Source of the DNA: Methylopila jiangsuensis
GTDB taxonomy: Bacteria > Pseudomonadota > Alphaproteobacteria > Rhizobiales > Methylopilaceae
DNA: 64,000 nt
Assembly (NCBI RefSeq): GCF_027922305.1
Contig: NZ_BSFK01000016.1
Span: 248,001-312,000, forward strand
Direction: 5' to 3'
In this document: positions 15,312-24,091 of the stretch, piece after piece
Layout: the number at the start of each line of letters is the position of its first letter
Position numbering within the stretch: position 1 is the stretch's first letter
Notes under the pieces: generated by a model
The model's database searches: none
What the model was told of the DNA's origin: nothing
The model's input: only the letters and a program-made list of their open reading frames with translations
Position numbers and translations under genes: made by a program

Positions 15312-17974
15312 CGTGAGGTTCCCTTCACGCGGTGGTACAGCTTGCGGAGCGCGACATGGGCCTGGTCGCGGAGACGTTCGGCGCGCACGGCCGCGGCGAG
15401 ATGGATCGTCGCGGGGCCCGGCCGTGTGGCGACCACCCAGTCGGCGACGACGAGACGCTCGCGCCAGATGTGGTCGATCATGGGATGGTTGGCGACCGAG
15501 GTGCTGTCCACGGAGCGGATCTCCGGGTCCTCGATCATGCGTCGGGTCAGCTCGAGGGTGAGCTGAACGCCGGGGGAGCAGCGGGCGAAGCCCTCGTCAT
15601 AGGCCACCTTGTAGAACCAGGCGCGGCCGCCGCTGATCAGGATCAGGCCGCAGGCGATGGTCCGCTCGCCGACGCGCAGCTCCAGCACCCGCGCGCCGCC
15701 GGTCAGGGCCCGCGCCAGCAGCATCTCCCGCACGAAGGCGAGCTGCTCCGGGTTGTCGCGCAGCGCGCTGCGGCGCTCGCCCTTCCAGCCGGAGGCCTCC
15801 AGCTCCACGAAGCGGTCGAAGGCGTCGGCGGCGTCCGCGCCGCGGCTTTCGACGTAGCTCGCCGGGGCCTCGTCGGACAGGCGGCGGAACTGGCGGCGCA
15901 GCTCCTTCAGCTTCTTCGCCGACAGCGACTGGGTGAGATAGGCCTCGGCGGTCAGCTCCGTCTCCAGCAGCGCCCGGGCGTGGTGGTCGACGCGCGCCAT
16001 GGCGCGTCCCGAGGTCGCGAGCGTCGAGCGGAGGGCGGCGGCGGTGGGGCCCCCCTCCGGCAGGAAGCGGAACTGGAACAGGCGATGGCCGGAGGCCGCG
16101 AGGCCCCGGAACAGGGCGTCCGCCGCCTCGACCGGGCGGTCGCGGTCCAGCAGCGGCAGCCCGAGCGCGCCGAAGAAGCCCCAGTGGGTCGAGCTCCACA
16201 GCGTGAAGGGCGCCGGCGCGAGCCGGGGCTCCACGGCGGCGAGCGCCACCAGACGGTGGTCGCCATGTTCGTCCGCAGCCCAGGCGGCGACGAAGCGGGT
16301 CTTGGACAGGGGCCCGCAGCGGCGCATGGCGGCGAGCGCGAAGTCCGGCTCGCAGAACGGGTTCGGCTCCAGCGACCGCGCCACCAGCGCGCGCCATTCA
16401 GGCAGCCGCGCCTCCATGCCGTCGGCGTCGAGCAGCTCCACCAGCGGCGCGTCGTCGTCGGCCGCGGGTAGGGCGCCGGCGCCGCCGAGGCCGGCCCCGA
16501 AGGGCAGCGCCACCGCGTCGGTCACGGCGTCGCTGGTCAGATGCTCCGGCCGGGGCGCGCCGCCGGGACCGCGGCCCCAGGGCAGCGCGCCGAGGCCGAG
16601 CCGGCGGCGGGTGACGATGAACAGGATGACGGATTCGATCGTCAGCGTGGCGGAGGTCGCCATGGCGGCGCCCATGACGCCGAAGTGCGGGATCAGCGCG
16701 AAGGCGAGGCAGAGATTCAGAAGGAAAGCGCCGCCATAGACCGCCGCGCAGATGTTCTGCTGGCCGAGCATGTTCAGCAGGCGCTCCAGCGGGCCGACGG
16801 TGGCGCGGGCGAGCAGGCCGATCGCGATCACGAACAGCAGCGGATAGCCCTCGGTGAAGGCCGCGCCGAACAGCCACAGGATCGGCCAGCCGAGCGCGAG
16901 CAGCGCCGCGCAGCCGAACAGCGAGGGCCAGAAGGTCCAGCGCGCGGCGTCGCGCACCATCTTCTCCAGCCGTTCGCGGTCGCCGGTGACGGAATATTCC
17001 GTGAAGCGGTGCGCCACCGCCGCCGAGACCGAGAACGACACGAAGGCGACCAGCGACATCACCTTCACCGCCGCGTAGTAGACGCCCACATGGTGCGGCT
17101 CCACGAACACCGACAGCACCAGCACGTCGGTGTAGGCCAGCAGCAGGTAGAAGCCCTCCACCATGAAGATCGGCAGCGACACCTTCATCCAGCCGGACAT
17201 GTCGTAGGCGCGGGGGCCGGCGGGCGCCTTGCGGGCGAGCCGGCGCTCCAGCATCACGAGCTGGGCGATGGCGGTGAGCCAGGTGGCGATGATGGTGGCC
17301 GCCATGGCGGTGACGGCCGTCGCCTCGTAGTGGGCGTAGCTCAGGATTCCGAGCAGCAGCAGGATCAGCAGCGGCCGCACCAGATAGGCGGGGGCCAGCG
17401 CCACGTCGATCCAGTTGTAGGAGCGCGCGATGCCGTCCTGCACGTCGGTCAGCACGTACATGGGCACGCAGATCAGCGCCAGATAGAGCGGCACCACCGC
17501 CCAGTTGGCGAGATGGTCGCCGAACAGCCACAGGCCCAGCAGCCCGATGGCGGTGACCGTGGTCGCGAACAGGATCGACAGCAGCCGGCTGCCGAGCAGG
17601 AAGCCGCGCAGCAGCGCCAGGCGGCCGGCGTCGGCGTATTCGGGAATGAAGCGCTGGGGCGAGGAGGCGAGGCCGAGGCTGGTGACGCCGCCGAGCAGCA
17701 GCACCCAGGTCCAGACATAGACGTAGACGCCGTACTCGTTCTCGCCCATCCAGCGCGCCAGCAGGATCTGCGACGCGAAGGCGATGCCGGCGTTGCCGAC
17801 CCGGAACAGGAACGCGCCGCCGGCCACCTTCTGGGCCACGGCGGTGTCGGAGCGGTCGGCCAGCAGCTTTTTCAGCCGGGCCGAGACGTGCGCCGCCGCC
17901 GACCCCGCGGCCTGGGGCCGGGCGGACGACGCCTGATCAAAAGGCGCGCTGGCGTCAGTCGGCATCTTGGTCAT
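15308..17974 (-). CDS. Wzx-like flippase fused to a FemAB/BioF2-like GNAT acyltransferase
   Basis: The protein is 888 aa. Residues about 50-475 carry some 12-14 membrane segments of the polysaccharide-exporter (Wzx/MATE-like) superfamily, beginning GAFLFRVGNAGIAFASQ. After a Gly/Ala/Pro-rich linker (475-512), residues about 513-870 are a soluble Acetyltransf_6 (FemAB-like) domain with AKKLKELRRQFRRL and ELEASGWKGERRSAL. Wzx proteins flip lipid-linked glycans; FemAB-like domains transfer acyl or aminoacyl groups. One chain may thus modify and export the same precursor (inference). A second start, Met4, is possible. Confidence 0.85.
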   Translation of the reverse strand: MTKMPTDASAPFDQASSARPQAAGSAAAHVSARLKKLLADRSDTAVAQKVAGGAFLFRVGNAGIAFASQILLARWMGENEYGVYVYVWTWVLLLGGVTSLGLASSPQRFIPEYADAGRLALLRGFLLGSRLLSILFATTVTAIGLLGLWLFGDHLANWAVVPLYLALICVPMYVLTDVQDGIARSYNWIDVALAPAYLVRPLLILLLLGILSYAHYEATAVTAMAATIIATWLTAIAQLVMLERRLARKAPAGPRAYDMSGWMKVSLPIFMVEGFYLLLAYTDVLVLSVFVEPHHVGVYYAAVKVMSLVAFVSFSVSAAVAHRFTEYSVTGDRERLEKMVRDAARWTFWPSLFGCAALLALGWPILWLFGAAFTEGYPLLFVIAIGLLARATVGPLERLLNMLGQQNICAAVYGGAFLLNLCLAFALIPHFGVMGAAMATSATLTIESVILFIVTRRRLGLGALPWGRGPGGAPRPEHLTSDAVTDAVALPFGAGLGGAGALPAADDDAPLVELLDADGMEARLPEWRALVARSLEPNPFCEPDFALAAMRRCGPLSKTRFVAAWAADEHGDHRLVALAAVEPRLAPAPFTLWSSTHWGFFGALGLPLLDRDRPVEAADALFRGLAASGHRLFQFRFLPEGGPTAAALRSTLATSGRAMARVDHHARALLETELTAEAYLTQSLSAKKLKELRRQFRRLSDEAPASYVESRGADAADAFDRFVELEASGWKGERRSALRDNPEQLAFVREMLLARALTGGARVLELRVGERTIACGLILISGGRAWFYKVAYDEGFARCSPGVQLTLELTRRMIEDPEIRSVDSTSVANHPMIDHIWRERLVVADWVVATRPGPATIHLAAAVRAERLRDQAHVALRKLYHRVKGTSR

Positions 17975-18098
17975 GTCCCATCCTGTCGGATCGGGGATGT
18001 AACCTGCGCGCCTTTAAAGATGGGTTCGGGAAGATCGTAAATGAAGAATGGCGTCGATCACAGCATTTCGACGTCGTTCGTCGCGCCGCGCAAACGCG

Positions 18099-18141
18099 AA
18101 GCGCGCGGCGCCGGAGCCGAACGCTCCAACGCCGCGCGCTT
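18099..18141. terminator. Nested hairpin, possible terminator of the pgm unit
   Basis: AAGCGCGCGGCG and CGCCGCGCGCTT form a perfect 12-bp stem enclosing a second hairpin, GGAGC-CGAAC-GCTCC. It lies 45 bases past the stop of the small membrane-peptide gene on the minus strand and before the divergently placed flippase promoter region. No long T-run follows, so the terminator call is tentative. Confidence 0.4.
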
Positions 18142-18185
18142 TGATCCGCTTCCCATCGCCGCCGGCTGTACGGCGGCGACTACGG

Positions 18186-18269
18186 TCAGCTCAGGAAGCC
18201 GGTGAGCCAGAGGATCAGGATGATCGGGATCGGAATGCCGATCAGCCACAACAGTCCGCCCTTAAGCAT
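18186..18269 (-). CDS. Small single-helix membrane peptide, 27 aa
   Basis: The reading frame starts ATG at 18269 with GGAGG about 8 bases upstream (GGAGGCGATCTCG). It encodes MLKGG followed by one hydrophobic helix (LLWLIGIPIPIILILWLTGFL) and stops. The combination of a strong ribosome-binding site and a clean membrane helix suggests a real gene. It lies 86 bases after the pgm stop, on the same strand. Similar unnamed tiny membrane peptides occur in Rhizobiales, as far as I recall. Function is unknown. Confidence 0.55.
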   Translation of the reverse strand: MLKGGLLWLIGIPIPIILILWLTGFLS

Positions 18270-18355
18270 CGAGATCGCCTCCCAATCGTTGTCGTTCAGC
18301 ATGGAAACGATGGGGAATAGGACCTGGTTCCGCCCGCTCGACGAAAGACGCCGGT

Positions 18356-20005
18356 TCAGCCCGCGCCCAGAGCCGCCGAGACGATCTCCTTCGCCTCCGC
18401 CTGGATGCGCTGCAGGTGGGCCTCGTCGATGAAGCTCTCGGCATAGATCTTGTAGACGTTCTCCGTGCCGGACGGCCGGGCGGCGAACCAGCCGTTCTCG
18501 GTGGTCACCTTGACGCCGCCGAAGGCTGCGCCGTTGCCGGGGGCGTGGGTCAGCCGGTCAAGGATCGGCTCGCCGGCCAGCGTGTCGCCGGGGATCTGGT
18601 CGGCGGAAAGCTTCTTCAGCACCGCCTTCTGCTCGGGCGTCGCCGCCGCGTCCACGCGGGCGTAGATCGGCGCGCCGATCTCGGCGGTCAGGTCGGCGTA
18701 GAGTTCGCCGGGGTCCTTGCCCGTCACCGCCGTCATTTCGGCGGCGAGCAGCGCGGGGATGACGCCGTCCTTGTCCGTGGTCCAGACCTCGCCGGTCTTG
18801 CGCAGGAAGCTCGCGCCGGCGCTCTCCTCGCCCACGAAGCCGAGATCGCCCGCGATCAGCCCGTCCACGAACCATTTGAAGCCGACCGGCACCTCCATGA
18901 CGCTGAGGCCGAGCTTCGCCGCCACCCGGTCCACGCTGGAGCTCGACACGATGGTCTTGCCGATGGCGGGCGTCCCCTTCCAGCCCGGCCGGTGCCTGTA
19001 GAGATAGGCGATGGAGGCGGTGAGGTAGTGGTTCGGGTTCATCAGCCCGGCGGTGGGGGTGACGATGCCGTGGCGGTCGGCGTCCGGGTCGTTGGCGAAG
19101 GCGATGTCGAACCGGTCCTTCAGCCCGATCAGCGGCGCCATGGCCCAGGGCGAGGAGCAGTCCATGCGCAGCTTGCCGTCCCAGTCCGCGGTCATGAAGC
19201 GGAAGGTGGGGTCCACCGCCGTGTTCAGCACCGTGAGGTCGAGCCCGTAGCGCTCGGCGATCGGCGCCCAGTAGGGCAGGCCGGCGCCGCCGAGCGGATC
19301 GACGCCGATGCGCAGGCCGGACGACCGGATCGCCTCCAGGTCGAGCACGTTTTCGAGATCGGCCACGTAAGGCGTGGTGAAGTCGTAGCGGCGCACGTTC
19401 GGCGCCTTCATCGCCCGCTGCAGCGGGATCCGTTTCACGTCCCTGAGGCCGTCCTCGATCAGGGCGTTGGCGGTCTTCTCCATCCAGCCGGTGACGTCGG
19501 TGTCCGCCGGGCCGCCGTTCGGCGGGTTGTACTTGAAGCCGCCGTCCTCGGCGGGGTTGTGCGACGGCGTGATGGCGATGCCGTCCGCGAAGCCGCCCGT
19601 CCGGCCCCGGTTGTAGGTGAGGATGGCGTGGCTGATGACCGGGGTCGGCGTGTAGCCGAGCTTGTCGTCGATCACCAGCTCGACGCCGTTGGCGGCGAAC
19701 ACCTCCACCGCGGTGGCGAAGGCGGCCTCCGACAGCGCGTGGGTGTCCTTGCCGAGAAACAGCGGTCCGTCGATTCCCGCCTTGGCGCGGTAGAGGCAGA
19801 TCGCCTGCGCGATGGCGAGGATGTGGGTCTCGGTGAAGACGGAGTCGAAGGCGGTGCCGCGATGGCCCGAGGTGCCGAAGGCGACGCGCTGCGCCGGGAC
19901 CGACATGTCCGGGCGGCTGGTGAAATACTCGGTCAGCAGCCGGGGAATGTTCGTCAGGCGCGAAGGATCGGCCAGCTTGCCTGCGAACTCGCTCACGTCA
20001 GCCAT
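18356..20005 (-). CDS. pgm: Phosphoglucomutase (alpha-D-glucose phosphate-specific)
   Basis: This 549-aa enzyme interconverts glucose-1-phosphate and glucose-6-phosphate, feeding UDP-glucose, glycogen and exopolysaccharide synthesis. It shows VAFGTSGHRG at residues 41-50, the phosphoserine loop ITPSHNP with Ser148, the metal loop NDPDADRHG, the sugar-specificity loop GEESAGAS and the phosphate-binding loop RPSGTEN. Length matches the usual 546 aa. CCGGAGAG precedes the ATG at 20005; an in-frame ATG at 20083 adds residues absent from the family. Confidence 0.95.
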   Translation of the reverse strand: MADVSEFAGKLADPSRLTNIPRLLTEYFTSRPDMSVPAQRVAFGTSGHRGTAFDSVFTETHILAIAQAICLYRAKAGIDGPLFLGKDTHALSEAAFATAVEVFAANGVELVIDDKLGYTPTPVISHAILTYNRGRTGGFADGIAITPSHNPAEDGGFKYNPPNGGPADTDVTGWMEKTANALIEDGLRDVKRIPLQRAMKAPNVRRYDFTTPYVADLENVLDLEAIRSSGLRIGVDPLGGAGLPYWAPIAERYGLDLTVLNTAVDPTFRFMTADWDGKLRMDCSSPWAMAPLIGLKDRFDIAFANDPDADRHGIVTPTAGLMNPNHYLTASIAYLYRHRPGWKGTPAIGKTIVSSSSVDRVAAKLGLSVMEVPVGFKWFVDGLIAGDLGFVGEESAGASFLRKTGEVWTTDKDGVIPALLAAEMTAVTGKDPGELYADLTAEIGAPIYARVDAAATPEQKAVLKKLSADQIPGDTLAGEPILDRLTHAPGNGAAFGGVKVTTENGWFAARPSGTENVYKIYAESFIDEAHLQRIQAEAKEIVSAALGAG

Positions 20006-20104
20006 GAAACTCTCCGGTTGAACCCGCAATCGCCGGGAATGAGGCGCGCGGAGTATAGCGCGCGATCCGTGCCGGTCAGCCATTGCGCTGCGGTATGATG
20101 ACGG

Positions 20105-20614
20105 TCAGCGCTCCAGCACCAGCCGGTCGCGGGTGGATTCCATCCGCTTCAGCCGGCTGAGGAAGCTCATGCCGAGCAGGTTGCCGTCCATGGCGCCGGG
20201 GGCGAGCACCACGGCCGGGACGTTCGTCACGCTGATGGAGCCGATGCGGATTTCGGGCGCCGTCACCTGCCGCGCGCCGACCGATCCGTTGGCGGTCGCG
20301 ACCGGGAGGTCGAAGCGGTCGCCGCCGGAGATCAGACCCAGGTCGCGGCCGGTCTCGTAGGAGAACGCGACCACGGTGGCGCCGGTGTCCACCAGCATGG
20401 GCGCGCGCCGGCCGCCGATCATGGCCTCGGTGCGGAAATGGCCGTCCGGCCCTGCGAGAAGAGTGACCGTGCGGCCGGCGTCCGGGGAGGGCTTCAGCGT
20501 CTTGGCCGCGAGGGCGGGCGGCGCCTCGCGCTCGACCGCGCGCTGCAGCAGCTGCGGCGCGAGCGCAGCCGCGCCGATGACGGCCGCGGCGACGACCACA
20601 AGCGTCTTCAGCAC
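20105..20614 (-). CDS. Retropepsin-like aspartic protease (clan AA, TIGR02281 type)
   Basis: The product is 169 aa from a GTG start that has AGGAGG 10 bases upstream; an ATG at 20653 is in frame but has no ribosome-binding site. One N-terminal membrane anchor (LKTLVVVAAAVIGAAALAP) leads to a periplasmic single-domain retropepsin fold. The active-site motif is LVDTGAT (Asp76), and the second conserved stretch is NLLGMSFLSRL. The enzyme would act as a homodimer. Substrates of this alphaproteobacterial family are unknown. Confidence 0.82.
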   Translation of the reverse strand: MLKTLVVVAAAVIGAAALAPQLLQRAVEREAPPALAAKTLKPSPDAGRTVTLLAGPDGHFRTEAMIGGRRAPMLVDTGATVVAFSYETGRDLGLISGGDRFDLPVATANGSVGARQVTAPEIRIGSISVTNVPAVVLAPGAMDGNLLGMSFLSRLKRMESTRDRLVLER

Positions 20615-20713
20615 CTTCGCCCCGCCTCCTGCGCCCCGTTCGCCGCGCAGCATGGCGCCCGTCGGGTGACGGCGGCGTTAAGGCCCGGCGCTCCGCCGTG
20701 CGCCGTCGCGCGG

Positions 20714-20737
20714 CATGGTGAACGCCGCGTCACCATG
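20714..20737. repeat. Inverted repeat between cysNC and the protease gene
   Basis: CATGGTGA and TCACCATG form perfect 8-base arms around an 8-base spacer. It lies 100 bases upstream of the protease start and downstream of the cysNC stop on the same strand. It may be an operator for the protease gene or part of the 3' end of the cys transcript. Confidence 0.4.
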
Positions 20738-20749
20738 GTTCGGGAGGGA

Positions 20750-20780
20750 GGCCGGGGCCGGCGCGCGAGCGGCCCCGGCC
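20750..20780 (-). terminator. G+C-rich hairpin after cysNC
   Basis: GGCCGGGGCCG and CGGCCCCGGCC form a perfect 11-bp stem with a 9-base loop, starting 9 bases past the cysNC stop on the minus strand. There is no T-run, so it may act as an imperfect terminator or as a 3'-end stabiliser. Confidence 0.4.
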
Positions 20781-20789
20781 CCGGCAGGG

Positions 20790-22682
20790 TCAGACGGCGT
20801 CGATCAGCCCGCGCCTCTCCAGCTCCGCGATCACCCGGTCGGCGAGCTCGTCCACCGAGGCGTCCGTGGTCGGAAGAACCAGCTCCGCCGCCTGCGGCGC
20901 CTCGTAGGGCGAGGACACGCCGGTGAAGTTCGGGATCTCGCCGGCGAGCGCCCGCTTGTAGAGCCCCTTCGGGTCGCGGGCGATGCAGGTTTCGAGCGGC
21001 GTGTCCACGAACGCCTCGATGAACTCGCCGGCGCCCACCAGGTCGCGCACCATGCGGCGCTCGGATTCGAACGGCGAGATGAACGAGCACAGCGCGATCA
21101 CGCCGGCGTCTGTGAACAGCTTGGCCACCTCGCCGATGCGGCGCACGTTCTCCACCCGGTCGGCGTCGGTGAAGCCGAGGTCCTTGTTCAGGCCGAAGCG
21201 CACGTTGTCGCCGTCGAGCAGCATGGTGTGCTGCCCCCGCGCCGCGAGCTTCGCCTCGACGAGGTTCGCGATGGTGGACTTGCCCGACGCCGACAGGCCC
21301 GTGAACCACACGATGGCCGGCTTCTGGTTCTTCAGCCGCGCCCGCGCCGCCCGGTCCACGGCGGAGGCGTGGCGGTGGATGTTGGTGGCGCGGCGCAGCC
21401 CATGCTGCACCATGCCGGCGCCGGCGGTGGCGTTGGTCTCGCGGTCGATGACGATGAAGGCGCCGGTCTCGCGGTTGTCCGCGTAAGGGTCGAAGGCGAT
21501 GGGCGCGCCGGTCTCCACATTGACCTCGGCGATCTCGTTGAGGCCGAGCGTCCGGGCGGCGAGCTTCTCCAGCGTGTTGACGTCGATCTTGTGCTTGAGC
21601 GAGGTCACCGTCGCCGGGACGGTGCGGGTCGCGAGCTTGATCAGGTAGGAGCGGCCGGGCAGCAGGCGCTCGTCCTGCATCCAGATCAGCCGGGCGGCGA
21701 ACTGGTTGGAGACTTCCGGGCGCTCGGCGGGCCGCGCCAGCAGGTCGCCGCGGGCGATGTCCACCTCGTCCTCGAGCGTCAGCGTCACGCTGTCGCCGGC
21801 GGAGGCGGAGGCGAGATCCCCGTCCATGGTGACGATGCGCGCCACCCGGCTGGTCTTGCCGGAGGCGGCCACCACCACTTCGTCGCCGGGGCGCACCGTG
21901 CCGCTGGCGATGGTGCCGGCGAAGCCGCGGAAGTCGAGGTTCGGCCGGTTCACCCACTGCACGGGGAAGCGGAACGGCTTCGCCTCCAGATCCGTCTCCA
22001 CGTCGATCTCTTCGAGATGGGCGAGCAGGGTCGGGCCTTTGTGCCAGGCGAGGCGGGGGGAGGGGGCGGTGACGTTGTCGCCGTCGCGGGCGGACAGCGG
22101 GATCGGCGTGATGGTCTCGAAGCCGAGCGGGGCGGCGAAGGCGCGGTACTCCGCCTCGATCTCCCGGAAACGGCTTTCCGAGTAGTCCACCAGATCGATC
22201 TTGTTCACCGCCAGCGCCACGTGGCGGATGCCGAGCAGCGAGCAGATGAAGCTGTGGCGCTTGGTCTGGGTCAGCACGCCCTTGCGGGCGTCGATCAGGA
22301 TGACGGCGAGGTCGGCGTTGGAGGCGCCGGTGGCCATGTTGCGGGTGTACTGCTCGTGGCCGGGGGTGTCGGCCACGATGAAGGTGCGCTTCGCGGTGGC
22401 GAAGTAGCGGTAGGCCACGTCGATGGTGATGCCCTGCTCGCGCTCGGCCTCCAGCCCGTCCACCAGCAGGGCGAGGTCGATGGCCTCGCCGGTGGTGCCG
22501 TGCTTGCGGCTGTCCTTCTCGAGCGCGGCGAGCTGGTCGTCGAACACCAGCTTGGTGTCGTAGAGCAGGCGGCCGATCAGGGTCGACTTGCCGTCGTCCA
22601 CGGAGCCGCAGGTGAGGAAGCGCAGCAGCGTCTTCTCGGCGGCGGCGCCGGCCAGTTCCGCTGTGGTCAGGGGCGCGTGCAT
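20790..22682 (-). CDS. cysN/cysC: Bifunctional sulfate adenylyltransferase subunit 1 / adenylylsulfate kinase
   Basis: This 630-aa fusion carries a CysN GTPase in residues 1-430 (GSVDDGKST at 26-33, [26 protein letters not shown]) and a CysC adenylylsulfate kinase from about 450 (P-loop GLSASGKS at 462-469, then [17 protein letters not shown]). With CysD it makes APS from sulfate and ATP using GTP, then phosphorylates it to PAPS. The same fusion is found in rhizobial NodQ, where it supplies Nod-factor sulfation; here it more likely serves assimilation or surface-sugar sulfation. The ATG overlaps the cysD stop (TGATG). Confidence 0.95.
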   Translation of the reverse strand: MHAPLTTAELAGAAAEKTLLRFLTCGSVDDGKSTLIGRLLYDTKLVFDDQLAALEKDSRKHGTTGEAIDLALLVDGLEAEREQGITIDVAYRYFATAKRTFIVADTPGHEQYTRNMATGASNADLAVILIDARKGVLTQTKRHSFICSLLGIRHVALAVNKIDLVDYSESRFREIEAEYRAFAAPLGFETITPIPLSARDGDNVTAPSPRLAWHKGPTLLAHLEEIDVETDLEAKPFRFPVQWVNRPNLDFRGFAGTIASGTVRPGDEVVVAASGKTSRVARIVTMDGDLASASAGDSVTLTLEDEVDIARGDLLARPAERPEVSNQFAARLIWMQDERLLPGRSYLIKLATRTVPATVTSLKHKIDVNTLEKLAARTLGLNEIAEVNVETGAPIAFDPYADNRETGAFIVIDRETNATAGAGMVQHGLRRATNIHRHASAVDRAARARLKNQKPAIVWFTGLSASGKSTIANLVEAKLAARGQHTMLLDGDNVRFGLNKDLGFTDADRVENVRRIGEVAKLFTDAGVIALCSFISPFESERRMVRDLVGAGEFIEAFVDTPLETCIARDPKGLYKRALAGEIPNFTGVSSPYEAPQAAELVLPTTDASVDELADRVIAELERRGLIDAV

Positions 22683-23590
22683 CAGAAGTACCCCTCGCGT
22701 TTCTTCTTCTCCATGGAGCCGGCCTCGTCGCTGTCGATCAGGCGGCCCTGGCGTTCGGAGGTGGTGGAGGCCAGCATCTCCGAGATGATGTCGTCCAGCG
22801 TCTCGGCGTCGCTGTCGATGGCGCCGGTCAGCGGGTAGCAGCCGAGCGTGCGGAAGCGCACCCGGCGCAGCTCCGGGACTTCGCCCGGAAGGAGCGGCAG
22901 CCGCTCGTCGTCGCGCATGATCAGCGCGCCGTCGCGGCGCAGCACCGGGCGGTCCTTTGCGAAGTAGAGCGGCACCACGGGGATGTTCTCCGCCGCCACG
23001 TACTGCCACACGTCGAGTTCGGTCCAGTTCGACAGCGGGAAGACGCGGATCGACTCGCCGGCCTTCACGCGGGTGTTGTAGAGCCGCCAGAGCTCCGGGC
23101 GCTGGTTGCGCGGATCCCAGCCGTGGTTCGCCGTGCGGAAGGAGAACACGCGCTCCTTGGCGCGGCTCTTCTCCTCGTCGCGCCGGGCGCCGCCGAAGGC
23201 CGCGTCGAAACCGTATTTGTCGAGCGCCTGCCGCAGTCCCTCGGTCTTCATCACCTGGGTGTGGACGCTGGAGCCTGAGGCCACCGGCGACACGCCGCGG
23301 CGCACGCCGTCCTCGTTCACATGCACGATCAGGTCGAGGCCGAGCCGCTTCGCGGTCTCGTCGCGGAACTGGATCATCTCCCGGAACTTCCAGGTGGTGT
23401 CCACATGGAGCAGCGGGAACGGCGGCTTGGCCGGATAGAACGCCTTCATCGCCAGATGCAGCATCACCGAGGAGTCCTTGCCGATCGAATAGAGCATGAC
23501 CGGATTGCGGAACTCGGAGGCGACCTCGCGGATGATCTGGATCGACTCCGCCTCAAGGCGGCGGAGATGGGTCAACAGACCGTTGGACAT
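22682..23590 (-). CDS. cysD: Sulfate adenylyltransferase subunit 2
   Basis: This 302-aa PAPS-reductase-family ATP pyrophosphatase starts with [18 protein letters not shown] and has the PP-loop [17 protein letters not shown]. Further matches are [51 protein letters not shown] and [16 protein letters not shown]. With the CysN part of the next gene it forms ATP sulfurylase. It is the first gene of the cysD-cysNC operon, translationally coupled to it. A 25-base palindrome lies 19 bases before the start. Confidence 0.96.
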   Translation of the reverse strand: MSNGLLTHLRRLEAESIQIIREVASEFRNPVMLYSIGKDSSVMLHLAMKAFYPAKPPFPLLHVDTTWKFREMIQFRDETAKRLGLDLIVHVNEDGVRRGVSPVASGSSVHTQVMKTEGLRQALDKYGFDAAFGGARRDEEKSRAKERVFSFRTANHGWDPRNQRPELWRLYNTRVKAGESIRVFPLSNWTELDVWQYVAAENIPVVPLYFAKDRPVLRRDGALIMRDDERLPLLPGEVPELRRVRFRTLGCYPLTGAIDSDAETLDDIISEMLASTTSERQGRLIDSDEAGSMEKKKREGYF

Positions 23591-23608
23591 GATGTTCGTC
23601 CATATTCA

Positions 23609-23633
23609 ACGAGATACTATTGTTATATCTCGT
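23609..23633 (-). promoter_or_regulatory. Operator-like palindrome in the cysD promoter region
   Basis: ACGAGATA, 9 bases (CTATTGTTA), TATCTCGT: perfect 8-base arms in an A+T-rich island directly upstream of cysD. Position and A+T content suggest overlap with the promoter, so a repressor bound here would block the operon. The cognate regulator is not encoded in the window. Confidence 0.55.
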
Positions 23634-23819
23634 GAGTTACAGTCCGGAGGCGATAAACCTTTTGCGGTCCCGCCGCAAGGGCGGCCTGCGCGCGCCTGGC
23701 GCCGGTTCAGAGCCGGCGGACGTGAAAAGCCCGTTTCGTGGGCGCGCCTCATCTTGCGGCGCCCGCGCGGCGGCCCCATACTCTGAGTCGTCGTCAACGA
23801 ACCGAAAGGAGGTGATCCA

Positions 23820-23894
23820 GTGTCTCATCATCATGATCAGCGCTCGGAGAGCGCCGCGACCTGCATCCCTGCTTCGGCTGGACTGCGCGCCTGA
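23820..23894 (+). CDS. Candidate 24-aa peptide with an extreme Shine-Dalgarno sequence
   Basis: A GTG at 23820 opens a 24-codon frame beginning V(M)SHHHDQRSESAATC. Before it, bases 23804-23820 (GAAAGGAGGTGATCCAG) are complementary over 17 bases to the 3' end of alphaproteobacterial 16S rRNA (CTGGATCACCTCCTTTC, recalled), with the ideal 7 bases between AGGAGG and the start. The message also contains hairpins GCGCTC-GGA-GAGCGC (23840-23854) and CGCGGTC-TCAGT-GACCGCG, and ends at the terminator at 23937-23971. It could be a real small protein, a leader peptide, or an RNA that binds ribosomes. Function is unknown. Confidence 0.5.
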   Translation: MSHHHDQRSESAATCIPASAGLRA

Positions 23895-23936
23895 TTTCAG
23901 GGGGTCGCGGTCTCAGTGACCGCGCTGGGTGATGGG

Positions 23937-23971
23937 AAGGGCCGTCCGTGAGGGCGGCCCTTCTGTTTTTT
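23937..23971 (+). terminator. Strong intrinsic terminator before prpE
   Basis: AAGGGCCGTCC-GTGA-GGGCGGCCCTT forms an 11-bp stem (one G-T pair) with a GTGA loop, followed by CTGTTTTTT. It ends the transcript carrying the 24-aa frame and lies about 120 bases before prpE. It could simply end an independent small RNA or act as an attenuator for prpE. Confidence 0.8.
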
Positions 23972-24091
23972 CAGGATGCGCCTCCGGGGTTTCACGAGCG
24001 GTGACGCGCGCCTTCAGCGGCGCTACATGTGGCGAAACAGGAGCGGCCGCGAGAAGCCGCCCCGAAAAGCCGTCGAGGGAGACGCTCGCTC

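Noticed and set aside
16541-18040. Long plus-strand frame opposite the flippase
   Set aside because: Low-complexity His/Gln/Arg/Gly composition and no ribosome-binding site; it is the shadow of the minus-strand flippase gene.
20790-23009. Longer cysNC protein starting at 23009
   Set aside because: The extension runs antisense-like through cysD in another frame, has no similarity to CysN, and the ATG at 22682 overlaps the cysD stop.
23804-23820. Fragment of 16S rRNA in antisense
   Set aside because: Only the 17 bases matching the anti-Shine-Dalgarno end are present, and they stand at ideal spacing before a GTG, so a ribosome-binding site explains them better.
23820-23894. Histidine-operon leader peptide (three His codons in a row)
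   Set aside because: Three His codons are too few, no his gene follows, and the next gene is prpE.
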